From assembly GCF_963676665.1 (NCBI RefSeq), contig NZ_OY781373.1, positions 124,001 to 188,000 on the forward strand: a stretch of DNA of 64,000 nucleotides, given 5' to 3'. Made by a program: the position numbers and the translations under genes. Positions 1 through 8,417 of this stretch are shown piece after piece. Position 1 is the first letter of the stretch; every line of letters begins with the position of its first letter. A model generated the notes under the pieces. It did no database searches. It saw nothing but the letters and a program-made list of their open reading frames with translations, and was not told the DNA's origin. The stretch is from an uncultured Tolumonas sp. (GTDB taxonomy: Bacteria; Pseudomonadota; Gammaproteobacteria; Enterobacterales; Aeromonadaceae).

Positions 1-941
1 TAAAGGGATGATGACGGCATCACGTCAGCAGGAATAATGGCGCCGCGATGTTGGATCACGGTACCTGCCAGACGATGCCCTTGGATGGCAGATTCAGTCA
101 CGCTGCCGTGTTGCAGACGGCGGGCCAGATAACCGGCGCTGAATGAATCACCTGCCGCCGTGGTGTCGACCACGTCTTGAGCGGCAATTTTCTGTGCGGG
201 CACTTCTTCGCGAATACCCGATTTACTGACGATCACACAAGGTGACGAACCGCGTTTGATCACGATTTCATCCACCCCCCATGTTAAGGTGCGTTCAATA
301 ACCTCTTCCAACGGGCGATTGCCCCAGAGTGCATCTTCATCATCCAGCGTCAGAAATGCGATGTCGGTGAATGTCAGCATTTGCTGATAACTTTGCTGCG
401 TCTCTTCACGGCTTTGCCATAAGCGCGGGCGGTAGTTGTTATCAAACACCACACGGCCACCTTGGCTGCGAAACGTGCTGAGGAAATTAAATAAGCGAGA
501 GCGGCTGGTTGGGCTCAAAATCGCCAGACTGATCCCGCTGAGATAAATCACATCCATCTGTGCGAGTTGCGCTAACACGGTTTCAGTCTGTTCGGTTTCT
601 AACCAATATTTGGCCGCCGCATCGCTGCGCCAGTAAGAGAAACTGCGTTCGCCATGGCTATCGGTGTCGATGAAATAAAGCCCTGGCATTTTATTCGCCA
701 GACGCTGCACCAATGTTGTATCGACACCTTCTTGTTGCCAGTTATCGAGCATGGTCTGACTAAAATTATCAGTGCCTAACGCGCTGACATAGTGCACTTT
801 ACCCTGATGCCGCGGCAGCTGGCGGGCAAGGTAAACCGCAGTATTCAACGTGTCACCACCAAACCCCTGTCGGATATCGTTATCCTGACGTTGTAGTTCC
901 ACCATGCATTCACCAATGATGGCGATGTTCAGCGTATCCAT
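1..941 (-). CDS. kdgK: 2-dehydro-3-deoxygluconokinase KdgK (3' edge at window start)
   Basis: PfkB-family sugar kinase that phosphorylates 2-keto-3-deoxygluconate to KDPG, feeding pectin and uronate breakdown into the Entner-Doudoroff aldolase step in the cytoplasm. I translated it by hand because it runs to the window edge. It begins MDTLNIAIIGECMVEL, has the N-terminal substrate-binding motif GFGGDTLNTAVYLARQ and the C-terminal PfkB signature DTTAAGDSFSAGYLA with the catalytic Asp. It tracks E. coli KdgK closely end to end. After 313 codons, ending MPSSL, the last two bases are TA, so the stop codon is probably cut by the edge and the protein is essentially complete. It is divergent from kdgR across a KdgR operator. 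Confidence 0.95.
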   Translation of the reverse strand, partial: MDTLNIAIIGECMVELQRQDNDIRQGFGGDTLNTAVYLARQLPRHQGKVHYVSALGTDNFSQTMLDNWQQEGVDTTLVQRLANKMPGLYFIDTDSHGERSFSYWRSDAAAKYWLETEQTETVLAQLAQMDVIYLSGISLAILSPTSRSRLFNFLSTFRSQGGRVVFDNNYRPRLWQSREETQQSYQQMLTFTDIAFLTLDDEDALWGNRPLEEVIERTLTWGVDEIVIKRGSSPCVIVSKSGIREEVPAQKIAAQDVVDTTAAGDSFSAGYLARRLQHGSVTESAIQGHRLAGTVIQHRGAIIPADVMPSSSL

Positions 942-1002
942 GATTTGCTCTCATGTTGAATTGGGAAAACGATCATAGATTAAACAATCAAACCTACGTG
1001 TC

Positions 1003-1030
1003 AAATAAAATAAAACAATGTTTCATTAAT
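1003..1030. promoter_or_regulatory. KdgR operator box in the kdgK/kdgR intergenic region
   Basis: On the minus strand the segment reads AATGAAACATTGTTTTATTT, matching the Erwinia/E. coli KdgR consensus built on GAAACATTGTTTC. The core is at 1012-1027. It lies between the divergent kdgK and kdgR starts, so KdgR probably represses kdgK and perhaps itself here, with KDG as inducer. Confidence 0.8.
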
Positions 1031-1096
1031 TTTGGTTCGGATTTAAAAAAAGCTGGTATATAGTCTTCGGCAAAGAAGATCAGGATAGAGGTGGTA

Positions 1097-1891
1097 GTGA
1101 ACGATTTTTCAAAACAGCAGGATTCGGTGTCGTCGGTGCTGAAGGTATTCGGTATTTTGCAGGCCTTGGGTGATGAGCATGAGATCGGAGTAACTGAACT
1201 TTCACAACGTGTCATGATGTCAAAAAGTACCGTCTATCGGTTCTTACAAACCATGAAATCGTTGGGTTATGTGCAGCAGGAAGGGGAAAACGATAAATAT
1301 TCACTGACCCTCAAGTTATTCGATCTGGGTGCCAAAGCCTTACAGCATGTCGATTTGATAAAAATTGCCGATCAGCAGATGCGCTTATTATCAAAAGCGA
1401 CCCAAGAGACCATTCATCTGGGGTCGATGGAAGAAGAGAGTATTGTTTATCTGCATAAAATTGATTCGCTTTATAACCTGCGCATGTATTCCCGCATTGG
1501 TCGCCGCAACCCGCTGTATTGCACAGCGATTGGTAAGGTGTTGCTGGCCTGGCTGGATGAGCAAGCGATCCGAGACATTCTGGCACCGGTGGCTTTTGAA
1601 CGAAAAACGGCACACACCTTACCGGATATTGATGCGTTGTTAGCGGAACTGGCAACGGTGCGCGAGACCGGTTTTAGTGAAGATCGTGAAGAGCAGGAAG
1701 TGGGGGTGCGATGTGTGGCGGTGCCGGTTTATGATCGGTTTGGTTATGTCATGGCTGGCTTAAGTATTTCATTTCCAACGATTCGTTTTGATGAACAGCA
1801 ATTGGCGCACTACGTAACCATGTTACATCAGGCGGCCGCGAACATATCGCAGCAGTTGGGTTTAGCCCGTTACCCGTATCCGGCAATCTAG
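1097..1891 (+). CDS. kdgR: IclR-family repressor of pectin/KDG catabolism KdgR
   Basis: Transcriptional repressor of 2-keto-3-deoxygluconate catabolism genes. An N-terminal winged HTH (VTELSQRVMMSKSTVYRFLQ) is followed by the IclR effector domain (YNLRMYSRIGRRNPLYCTAIGK). The C-terminal part carries the conserved stretch RCVAVPVYDRFGYVMAGLSI. The whole protein aligns with E. coli KdgR. Both possible starts are GTG: 1091, or 1097 with AGAGG five bases upstream. I prefer 1097 (264 aa). It is divergent from kdgK, with a KdgR box between them, so autoregulation is likely. Confidence 0.94.
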   Translation: MNDFSKQQDSVSSVLKVFGILQALGDEHEIGVTELSQRVMMSKSTVYRFLQTMKSLGYVQQEGENDKYSLTLKLFDLGAKALQHVDLIKIADQQMRLLSKATQETIHLGSMEEESIVYLHKIDSLYNLRMYSRIGRRNPLYCTAIGKVLLAWLDEQAIRDILAPVAFERKTAHTLPDIDALLAELATVRETGFSEDREEQEVGVRCVAVPVYDRFGYVMAGLSISFPTIRFDEQQLAHYVTMLHQAAANISQQLGLARYPYPAI

Positions 1892-1898
1892 CCAAGTA

Positions 1899-1922
1899 AT
1901 GCCAGGCGGCATCCTATTTTTG
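1899..1922 (+). terminator. weak intrinsic terminator after kdgR
   Basis: A five-base stem ATGCC/GGCAT with a 4-nt loop is followed by a T-rich run (tattttt), starting 8 bases after the kdgR stop. The stem is short, so confidence is modest. Confidence 0.4.
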
Positions 1923-1952
1923 TTGCAGATAAAGATGAAATGCAAATGCAAA

Positions 1953-1967
1953 TGATATAAATTATCA
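1953..1967. promoter_or_regulatory. Fur-like box upstream of tatA
   Basis: TGATATA-A-ATTATCA matches the 7-1-7 Fur consensus TGATAAT-N-ATTATCA at 12 of 14 arm positions. It lies 26 bp upstream of the tatA start, where a Fur repressor would block transcription. Confidence 0.5.
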
Positions 1968-1992
1968 TCTAAAGCTTGTGAGGATGATAATT

Positions 1993-2196
1993 ATGCATTT
2001 CAGTGTGACGGAATTAGTGTTGATTGCCTTCATTGCCATTGTGTTATTTGGCACTAAAAAGGTTCGGATGTTAGGCGGCGATGTGGGCCATGCGATCCGC
2101 GACTTCCGCAAAGCGATGCACGAACAACCGAAAGCGGACGACAAACCAGAAGCGGTCGTTAGCGAAAAAGTAGCTAGCGAAAAACAAGGCTCGTAA
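1993..2196 (+). CDS. tatA: twin-arginine translocase subunit TatA/E
   Basis: Small single-span component that polymerises to form the pore of the twin-arginine protein exporter in the inner membrane. The 67-aa protein has an N-terminal membrane helix (LVLIAFIAIVLFG), the hallmark FGTKKVRMLGGDVG hinge, an amphipathic helix (AIRDFRKAM) and a charged Lys/Glu tail. The start is set at ATG 1993 with a GAGG nine bases upstream, not at the in-frame GTG 1978, which overlaps that ribosome site. It is first in a tightly packed tatABC operon: tatB begins 3 bp after the stop. A Fur-like box precedes it. Confidence 0.9.
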   Translation: MHFSVTELVLIAFIAIVLFGTKKVRMLGGDVGHAIRDFRKAMHEQPKADDKPEAVVSEKVASEKQGS

Positions 2197-2199
2197 CGC

Positions 2200-2406
2200 G
2201 TGTTTGATATTGGCTTCAGCGAACTGGTTTTGTGCGCAATCGTTGCTCTGGTGGTGTTCGGGCCGGAAAAGTTGCCCGCATTATTGCGCGATATCAGCGC
2301 ATTCCGGCGGCAGTTGAGTCAGCTTTGGGGTAATGCGCGGCAATCATTACAAAAAGAGCTGGATACGATTGCCGTAGCTGATAAACCACAAGATCCACAG
2401 CCATGA
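2200..2406 (+). CDS. tatB: short twin-arginine translocase subunit TatB
   Basis: TatB pairs with TatC to bind twin-arginine signal peptides. The protein starts at GTG 2200 and has the TatB-type membrane anchor FDIGFSELVLCAIVALVVFG, the conserved FGPEKLPALLRDI hinge with Glu in place of the TatA residue, and a short amphipathic helix. At 68 aa it is far shorter than the usual 140-170 aa TatB because the C-terminal tail is almost absent. No frameshift is visible: the stop overlaps the tatC start in ATGA style, so the gene seems to be naturally short. Confidence 0.85.
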   Translation: MFDIGFSELVLCAIVALVVFGPEKLPALLRDISAFRRQLSQLWGNARQSLQKELDTIAVADKPQDPQP

Positions 2407-3134
2407 CGTTACTGACTCATCTGTTGGAATTGCGCCGCCGTTTGCTGCATTGCCTGTTGGTGTTGCTGGTGCTGTTCCTGCCCTTAAGTTATTTTGCCAA
2501 CGATATTTATCATCTGCTGGCCAGCCCGTTACTGGCGGTATTACCGCACGGCACCAGCATGATCGCGACCGCGGTGTCTGCCCCGTTTCTGGTGCCACTG
2601 AAACTGACCTTGTTGGTGGTTTTGCTACTGGCGTTACCCTATCTGTTGTGGCAAGTGTGGGGTTTTCTGGCGCCGGCGCTGTATCGTCGTGAACGACGGT
2701 TATTAGTGCCGTTGTTATTCGGCAGTAATTTGCTGGTGTATACCGGCTTTGCCTTTGCCTATTGGGTAGTGTTACCGCTGATTTTCCGCTTCATGGTTGG
2801 CACCTTACCGGCCGGTGTCAGTATGGCGACCGATATCAGCAGTTATCTCGATTTTGTACTGACGATGTTTTTCTCGTTCGGTGCGGCTTTTCAGTTACCG
2901 CTGGTGGTGGCGATCTTGTGCCGCACCGGTATGACTTCTGTGCCAACGCTCAAAGAGAAACGCCCGCATTTTATTGTGCTGGCGTTTATCGTCGGCATGT
3001 TGTTATCACCACCGGATGTGTTGTCGCAAACCCTGCTGGCGGTGCCGTTATGTTTGTTATTCGAGGCCGGTTTGTTGCTGGCGCGCTGGTGGAAACCAGA
3101 TACAACCCTTGTCTCTGCTGAGCAGCAGCCTTAA
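2403..3134 (+). CDS. tatC: Sec-independent protein translocase TatC
   Basis: Six-span inner-membrane receptor for twin-arginine signal peptides. The 243-aa sequence has the cytoplasmic N-terminal signature THLLELRRRL, a PLKLTLLVVLLLALPYLLWQ helix, the FLAPALYRRERR loop, and later helices ending FIVGMLLSPPDVLSQ. It overlaps tatB by 4 bp, so translation is coupled. There is no tatD downstream, unlike the usual housekeeping tatABCD locus. With the short TatB this suggests a minimal or accessory Tat set, though it could be the only one in the genome. Confidence 0.92.
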   Translation: MTLLTHLLELRRRLLHCLLVLLVLFLPLSYFANDIYHLLASPLLAVLPHGTSMIATAVSAPFLVPLKLTLLVVLLLALPYLLWQVWGFLAPALYRRERRLLVPLLFGSNLLVYTGFAFAYWVVLPLIFRFMVGTLPAGVSMATDISSYLDFVLTMFFSFGAAFQLPLVVAILCRTGMTSVPTLKEKRPHFIVLAFIVGMLLSPPDVLSQTLLAVPLCLLFEAGLLLARWWKPDTTLVSAEQQP

Positions 3135-3169
3135 GCCGCAATTGTCAGCTGTCTGTCAGCCAATGCAGT

Positions 3170-3814
3170 TCAGCTTATGAAATTTAGCTTATGAAATAAC
3201 AATGCCAGCCCAAAACCGGTCAAGATCACGCCAGCCCCGCGTTCGATCAGATAGAGCTGATGATTCAACACCCGCTGCAGGCGGTGATGACCGATCAGCA
3301 TGGCGAGCAGCAGATCCCAGCCTAATACTGCAAAAAACATCCACACGCCGCAAAAGCCTTGTTGCCACAAGGTGACGTTATTACCCAAAATTACCGCCAG
3401 CAAGCTCATATAAAACAGCGCATTTTTCGGATTCAGTAAGGCGGAAGACAGACCAATCACAAACTGCCGGCCAGACGTTAAGGCATGAGTTTGTTGTTGT
3501 AATTGCAGTTGGCGTAGCGGGCTGCGCATGAGTTGATAGCCCAGCCAACACAGATACAGCGCCCCGGTTATTTCCACCGCGGTAAATAACCAGGGGTGTT
3601 GTGTCAGGCCATGCCAACCGCTAATCGCCAGCAGAATATAGACCGCATTGCCGGTGGCGATCCCCAGACAGATAAAGGCGCTGCCAGCTAACCGGTGCCG
3701 GATGGCATGCCCGGTCAGCAGAAAAAAATCCGGGCCGGGGCTTAACAAGGCGACGAAATGGGCTAACACCAACGCGGGGAAGGCGGTTGGGATCAAGTGG
3801 GTAAGTGTCAACAT
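3170..3814 (-). CDS. LysE/RhtB-family amino-acid exporter
   Basis: Inner-membrane exporter of amino acids or derivatives; the exact substrate cannot be read from sequence. The 214-aa protein has about six hydrophobic segments and the family signature near the N terminus, LLSPGPDFFLLTGHAI, followed by GIATGNAVYIL. The central SALLNPKNALFYMSLL stretch is also typical. It lies 46 bp downstream of an AraC-type regulator gene on the same strand, which is the likely controller. Its ribosome site sits in the arm of a perfect 9-bp inverted repeat. Confidence 0.88.
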   Translation of the reverse strand: MLTLTHLIPTAFPALVLAHFVALLSPGPDFFLLTGHAIRHRLAGSAFICLGIATGNAVYILLAISGWHGLTQHPWLFTAVEITGALYLCWLGYQLMRSPLRQLQLQQQTHALTSGRQFVIGLSSALLNPKNALFYMSLLAVILGNNVTLWQQGFCGVWMFFAVLGWDLLLAMLIGHHRLQRVLNHQLYLIERGAGVILTGFGLALLFHKLNFIS

Positions 3815-3816
3815 GG

Positions 3817-3844
3817 TTATCTCCGCGAGTTATTCCGGAGATAA
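3817..3844 (-). promoter_or_regulatory. inverted repeat enclosing the lysE-like ribosome site
   Basis: TTATCTCCG at 3817-3825 and CGGAGATAA at 3836-3844 form a perfect 9-bp stem with a 10-nt loop. On the minus strand the GGAG of the arm nearest the ATG is the exporter's Shine-Dalgarno sequence, so folding would hide it. It could equally be a DNA operator for the AraC regulator upstream. Confidence 0.5.
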
Positions 3845-3860
3845 GGCTAACGATTACCGG

Positions 3861-4697
3861 TCAACGAATATTGTCAAAAATTGATCGGGTTTGCTGATAT
3901 TGGCCGGGCGTGGCCGTGGTGTAGGCCGTAAAGGCTTTATGAAAATGGCTCTGATCGCTAAATCCAATGGCTTGCGCGACATCGCTGATGGGCATGCCGT
4001 CACGCAACAAGGCTTTTGCCAGTGTAATGCGGGCATTATCGGCAAAGGCCATCGGGGAAATGCCCACGGCCTTTTTGAACAAGCGGATCAGCGTTTCTTT
4101 ACTCAAATGCAATTCGTCCGCCAGTTCCTGCAATGACGGTTTGCTGCTGAGATCTTGTAACAGCCGCTGCCGCAGGTAACGCACCGCTTCGTTTTCAGCT
4201 ACCGGCTCTGGTGCGGTGTAATGACCATGATCTAACAAGGTGAGCAGGAACGAGGAGGCTTCAGTGATCGAACATGGCTGCTCAGGCTGTTGCAGTAGGG
4301 CGACAAAAGATAAATAACGGGCAAACAGCATTGGATCAGAAACAATAACCGGCTGGTAATGCAGTTGCCGGATCGGTTGGGCGTACAGTTGCGAGAGTTG
4401 TTGCAGACACCAGTTTTTTTCGAGATACAGCATGTGGTAACTGCGGCTTTGCCCGGCGACGGGGTTACAACTGTGCAGTTCATCGGGGTTGATAAAAATC
4501 AGCTGACCGGGCTGGAGTGTATAGTCTTTATTTTGATAGGTGACCAGCGTATTGCCACTAACAATGGCGCCGATCGACAAGCTCGGATGGCTGTGCAGCT
4601 TATAGGCGCGATCGCTCTGTTGCGTGCTGCGCAGTTCGATATGCGGCAGCTGTGGGTGCAGCCAAAAGGCTTGTTCGATATGACGCGGCTGTGACAT
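3861..4697 (-). CDS. AraC-family transcriptional regulator
   Basis: DNA-binding regulator with an N-terminal cupin-like sensing domain and a C-terminal double HTH. The sensor half contains the cupin-like stretch HSHPSLSIGAIVSG and TLQPGQLIFINPDELHSC. The C-terminal 100 residues hold the two HTHs (SLQELADELHLSKETLIRLF and DVAQAIGFSDQSHFHKAF). I chose ATG 4697 (278 aa) because GGGA lies just upstream; an in-frame ATG at 4718 is also possible. The gene precedes the LysE-type exporter on the same strand. AraC/LysE pairs commonly form a sensor-exporter unit. Confidence 0.88.
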   Translation of the reverse strand: MSQPRHIEQAFWLHPQLPHIELRSTQQSDRAYKLHSHPSLSIGAIVSGNTLVTYQNKDYTLQPGQLIFINPDELHSCNPVAGQSRSYHMLYLEKNWCLQQLSQLYAQPIRQLHYQPVIVSDPMLFARYLSFVALLQQPEQPCSITEASSFLLTLLDHGHYTAPEPVAENEAVRYLRQRLLQDLSSKPSLQELADELHLSKETLIRLFKKAVGISPMAFADNARITLAKALLRDGMPISDVAQAIGFSDQSHFHKAFTAYTTATPGQYQQTRSIFDNIR

Positions 4698-4803
4698 TGC
4701 CATTCCCGGAACTAACATGCTGACGCGAATTGCGGCTATCGCCTAGACTACGCGAAAGTTGCCTGCTGCGTCAGCATTTTTCCGGTCGTTCCGCCCCAGT
4801 TGC

Positions 4804-5583
4804 TCAGACCAGCGTACGCACACCCACCATCAATAACACTAACGCCAGCGAGGTTTGTAGTAAGCGGCTGGACAGTTTTGTCGCCAGCAGGCTACCCAGC
4901 AGCACCGCAGGTAATGAACCGATCAGCAGATTTACCAGCATGTGCCCATCGACCATGCCGGTGAAGGCATAACCGATACCTGCAACCAACGCCAGCGGAA
5001 TGGCATGCACGATATCAGAGGCAACCAGCGTGTGGGGTTGCATACGACGTGGGTAGAGATACATCAGCAGCACACTACCTAACGCGCCCGCACCGACAGA
5101 AGTCAGCGCAACACACAAACCTAATGTGGCACCGGCAAAAACAGTGGTTTTCGGTTTAATGGCTTCCGGTTGGGCAACGGTATGGTCTGCTTGAGGGCGA
5201 AGACGTTTTAGCAGCAGTGGCGATGCAATCAGCCCAATCGCCGTCAACACGATCAGGAAACCGATGGCTTCTGTTAACCAGCTGACTTTCTGAAATTTCA
5301 TACCGAAGTGGATCAGAGCCACGGTAATGATGGCAACCGGCAAACTACCAGACCATAAATGTTTGACGATCTGCCAGTCGATTTTGCCTGATTTGTGGTG
5401 TGCTTTGGCGGCCACTAATTTGGTAATAGAGGCAAACCATAAGTCAGTTGCTACCGCTGTAATCGGCGCTACATTAAAGAATAACAGCAAAATAGGCGTC
5501 ATCATGGCGCCGCCGCCAACACCAGTCAGACCAACGACGAAGCCAGTTAAAGCACCTGCTAAGATATAAGATACGTCGATCAT
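4804..5583 (-). CDS. TauE/SafE-family anion transporter
   Basis: Membrane transporter of the TauE/SafE (DUF81) family, members of which export sulfite, sulfoacetate or related organic anions. The 259-aa protein has two repeated halves of about four helices. The N-terminal repeat holds GFVVGLTGVGGGAMMTPILL and the second holds GLCVALTSVGAGALGSVLL, the paired glycine-rich motifs of the family. No sulfur-metabolism genes are adjacent, so the substrate is not assignable. It appears to be a single-gene unit, with 85 bp separating it from the AraC gene. Confidence 0.87.
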   Translation of the reverse strand: MIDVSYILAGALTGFVVGLTGVGGGAMMTPILLLFFNVAPITAVATDLWFASITKLVAAKAHHKSGKIDWQIVKHLWSGSLPVAIITVALIHFGMKFQKVSWLTEAIGFLIVLTAIGLIASPLLLKRLRPQADHTVAQPEAIKPKTTVFAGATLGLCVALTSVGAGALGSVLLMYLYPRRMQPHTLVASDIVHAIPLALVAGIGYAFTGMVDGHMLVNLLIGSLPAVLLGSLLATKLSSRLLQTSLALVLLMVGVRTLV

Positions 5584-5739
5584 TACCCATCCTTAAGACG
5601 TCTACCCAAATTGTATTTCTGGATAGTGGTGAAGAGAATGAGAGCATCCTAAAGCATAAGTCTTAGATATTTATTTGCTTGTTTGTGATAACTATTGCCA
5701 CTTTTGATATATGCAAAATACCTAATTAAATTTACAGGG

Positions 5740-5770
5740 AAAAAAAAGAGTCAGCATGAACACTGACTCT
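5740..5770 (-). terminator. intrinsic terminator downstream of the MocR-type gene
   Basis: On the minus strand an 8-bp stem (AGAGTCAG/CTGACTCT, 8-nt loop) is followed by eight T residues. It ends transcripts of the MocR-type gene. The rest of 5584-5833 is AT-rich and holds the promoter of the TauE-like gene but no other feature I can support. Confidence 0.85.
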
Positions 5771-5833
5771 AAATTGCTGGGGGGTTCGGAGCACTGCGGG
5801 GCATTGCTGCCCGTTGTTTGATGGGGTATCGCT

Positions 5834-7324
5834 TTAGCTCTGTTGACTGCGCATCAACTCTTTATCTAATGCCTCGGCTAATTTGATAATACCGGGTTTG
5901 ATTGCTTCCGGCCGGATCGCATTGAAGCCTAAGCGGAAGAAATTTTGCGGTGCGTTCTCTTCCAGAAAATGATTTACACCGGGTTCAATCAGTACGCTGC
6001 TGTGAGCAGCTCGCCAAGCCAGACGTTGTGTATTAATTTCAGCAGGCGCCTCCACCCAAAACGCGGTGGCGCGAGTACTGTTATAACGACACTGCGGCAG
6101 GTATTTATCCAGCGCATCTTTGAGCAGACTCCAGCGATAGGCAGAGTTTTCGCGGTAACGACGTAAATATGTTTCGTAATGACCTTGTGCCAGAAAATGT
6201 GCCATCTGGTATTGAATGTAAGACGGCGGATGGCGATACATCAGGCGACGCAATGCGCGCAGCTCATCGATCAGTTCCGCTGGCCCAACCAGATAACCGA
6301 GTCGTAGCCCCGGCGACAGTGCTTTCGACAAACTGCTGACATAGACCACCCGGCCACAAGTGTCATTGGCTTTGAGTGCTGCTCGTGGGTGTGGTTCGAT
6401 GTTGGTGTCTGAGTCAAAATCATCCTCAATGATGATCTGATTATGGGTGATGGCATGCTGCAGTAATTGCTGGCGGCGGGCGTTACTCATGCCGATGCCG
6501 GTTGGTGCTTGGTGACTTGGCGTGACGTAAAAATAACTGCATTGTGCCGATGCTTCAGTCAGTGCTAGCCCGTCAGCATCAACGTGATGCGGCACGATCT
6601 GTGCGTTTTGCAGGGTAAAAGTATTAATTGCTTCGCGAAATACCGGGCTCTCTACACCGACTTTGGTGCCTGTTTTGAACAGTAATTGCGAGAGCAAACT
6701 CAGCGCATTTTGTGTGCCCAGCGTGAGTAATATTTCGTCGCTGTTGGCCATGATGCCGCGTTTCGGTAATACCCGTGTGCGTAACTGCTCGATAAGCATC
6801 GGCGAGTCTTGGTCGACCAGATCGTGTAACCAGTGATGATCACGCATACCCCCCATCACCTTGCGTGATGCTTCGCGCCACTGTTCCATCGGAAACAACT
6901 CGGCATCGGGCTGGCCGTAAATGAACGGATAATCGTATTTCATCCACTGGGCGGGTTTGGTGATGGTCAGATAATCACTTGGGCAAACATTGAACAACTC
7001 GCCCCATTCTGGAGCATTGACAGTGGCATCTTGATGAACGATCACCGGCGCTTCTTGTTCACACTCTTGTGGGTGATAACGCGGGTCAACGTAATAACCA
7101 CTGCGTGGGCGGCTGACGAGATAACCTTCATCGCGCAGGCTTTCATACACCAACGCCACGGTGTTGCGGGAAATGCCTAACTGTTCTGAGAGGTTACGGC
7201 AGGAAGGCAGTGCCTCTTCCGGTAAAAAACGGCTGGCCAGAATCGAGCTGACCAGCGCTTCCCGTAGCTGCTCTTGTAATCCTCTGTCATCGGCGAAATC
7301 GATTTGAAGGCTATGTTCAATCAT
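5834..7324 (-). CDS. MocR/PdxR-type regulator (GntR HTH fused to class I aminotransferase)
   Basis: GntR winged-HTH domain (about residues 8-80; LPSCRNLSEQLGISRNTVAL) fused to a PLP-binding aminotransferase-like domain. The likely PLP lysine is in YVSSLSKALSPGLRLGY, and IIEDDFDSD is the usual cofactor-binding Asp motif. Such proteins use PLP adducts as signals. An upstream in-frame ATG at 7564 would add 80 residues and overlap the neighbouring gene. ATG 7324 (496 aa) has AGGGTG seven bases upstream and matches family length. It is divergent from the amino-acid ABC operon, which is its most likely target. Confidence 0.88.
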   Translation of the reverse strand: MIEHSLQIDFADDRGLQEQLREALVSSILASRFLPEEALPSCRNLSEQLGISRNTVALVYESLRDEGYLVSRPRSGYYVDPRYHPQECEQEAPVIVHQDATVNAPEWGELFNVCPSDYLTITKPAQWMKYDYPFIYGQPDAELFPMEQWREASRKVMGGMRDHHWLHDLVDQDSPMLIEQLRTRVLPKRGIMANSDEILLTLGTQNALSLLSQLLFKTGTKVGVESPVFREAINTFTLQNAQIVPHHVDADGLALTEASAQCSYFYVTPSHQAPTGIGMSNARRQQLLQHAITHNQIIIEDDFDSDTNIEPHPRAALKANDTCGRVVYVSSLSKALSPGLRLGYLVGPAELIDELRALRRLMYRHPPSYIQYQMAHFLAQGHYETYLRRYRENSAYRWSLLKDALDKYLPQCRYNSTRATAFWVEAPAEINTQRLAWRAAHSSVLIEPGVNHFLEENAPQNFFRLGFNAIRPEAIKPGIIKLAEALDKELMRSQQS

Positions 7325-7538
7325 CAGCTTCACCCTGTAGATATCTTTAAAAAGAATCATTAGCAATTGACATGCCCTTTCTGACCCAACTGGCCAACTT
7401 TTTCCAAAAATCTGGCTCTGTTCGTCAGCACAATAACCCGATAAAAGTGAAAAAGAGGGCTGAGGCCTCATCCTGAATAACAGGAAACGCATTTCTGCCA
7501 ACCATTTTGGTTTGGGTGAATCACAGTGAGGTGAATCT

Positions 7539-8408
7539 ATGAAAAAGAAATTCTTAGGATGCAAAGCGGTTTTTCAGGCACTGACCAGTTTAGCGTTGGT
7601 TTTTTCTATCGGTGTTCAAGCGGCCGATTTAGCTGAGATTGAGAAACGGGGCGCACTAAAAATTGCCACCGAAGATGACTATGCACCGTTTAATTTTATC
7701 ACTGATGGCAAGCCAGATGGCTTTCACAAAGACGTACTGGCAGAACTGAAAGCGTACACCAGCAAATTCAAATTGGAACAGAGCATTCTACCGTGGACGG
7801 GTTTGCTGGCATCAGTGTCGGCCGGGCAATACGATGTGGCTATCACGGGAGCATTAGTGACCGACGACCGGTTGAAAGTGTTTGATTTTGTTGCACCTGT
7901 GGCTTCAGCGCAACACTACTACGTGAAGCGTGCCGGTGACGATAGCATCAAGAGTGTCGCCGATTTGAATGGCAAAACCATGGGGGTGCAAGCGGGTAGT
8001 GCGTTGCTGGCTCGCTTACCGGAACTGGAGGCTATGCTGGCCAAAACCGGCGGAAAACTGGGCGAGGTGGTGGAATATCAGTCTTACCCTGAAGCTTATG
8101 CGGATCTGGCCAATGGCCGTCTTGATTACGTTATCAATGCTGTTATTTCGGTGAATGATTTGGTGAAAGCTCGTCCTGGCGTGTTCGAAAAAGGGCAGGC
8201 CGTTTCAGGCAATGGCTTTGTGGCATGGCCAGTGCCGAAAAATAATCCTGAGCTGGTTAAATTCCTTAATGGATTTGTTAAGCACCTGAAAGACACCGGC
8301 AAGCTGAAAGCGCTGCAAATGAAATGGTTCGGCGAGTCCTTTGATAGTTTACCGGATGAAGCGATCACCTCTGCAGAACAATTCCATAAACTGGCTGGAT
8401 TGAAATAG
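7539..8408 (+). CDS. ABC transporter substrate-binding protein, polar amino-acid family 3
   Basis: Periplasmic binding protein that delivers a polar amino acid or similar small ligand to the permeases encoded downstream. The 289-aa precursor has a signal peptide ending near VQAADLAEIE. The family 3 pattern follows: LKIATEDDYAPFNF, GFHKDVLAEL, DVAITGALVTDDR and DLNGKTMGVQAGS. ATG 7539 is preceded by GAGGTG. It is first in a four-gene transporter operon and separated from the permeases by a strong hairpin, which would keep the binding protein in molar excess. Ligand identity is not evident. Confidence 0.9.
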   Translation: MKKKFLGCKAVFQALTSLALVFSIGVQAADLAEIEKRGALKIATEDDYAPFNFITDGKPDGFHKDVLAELKAYTSKFKLEQSILPWTGLLASVSAGQYDVAITGALVTDDRLKVFDFVAPVASAQHYYVKRAGDDSIKSVADLNGKTMGVQAGSALLARLPELEAMLAKTGGKLGEVVEYQSYPEAYADLANGRLDYVINAVISVNDLVKARPGVFEKGQAVSGNGFVAWPVPKNNPELVKFLNGFVKHLKDTGKLKALQMKWFGESFDSLPDEAITSAEQFHKLAGLK

Positions 8409-8417
8409 TTCCTGCAT

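Noticed and set aside
2200..2406. TatB as a truncated pseudogene
   Set aside because: The stop overlaps the tatC start in normal operon fashion and the membrane anchor and hinge are intact, so it reads as a naturally short protein.
7325..7564. 80-residue N-terminal extension of the MocR-type regulator
   Set aside because: The extension lacks family similarity and overlaps the divergent transporter start; ATG 7324 has a good ribosome site.
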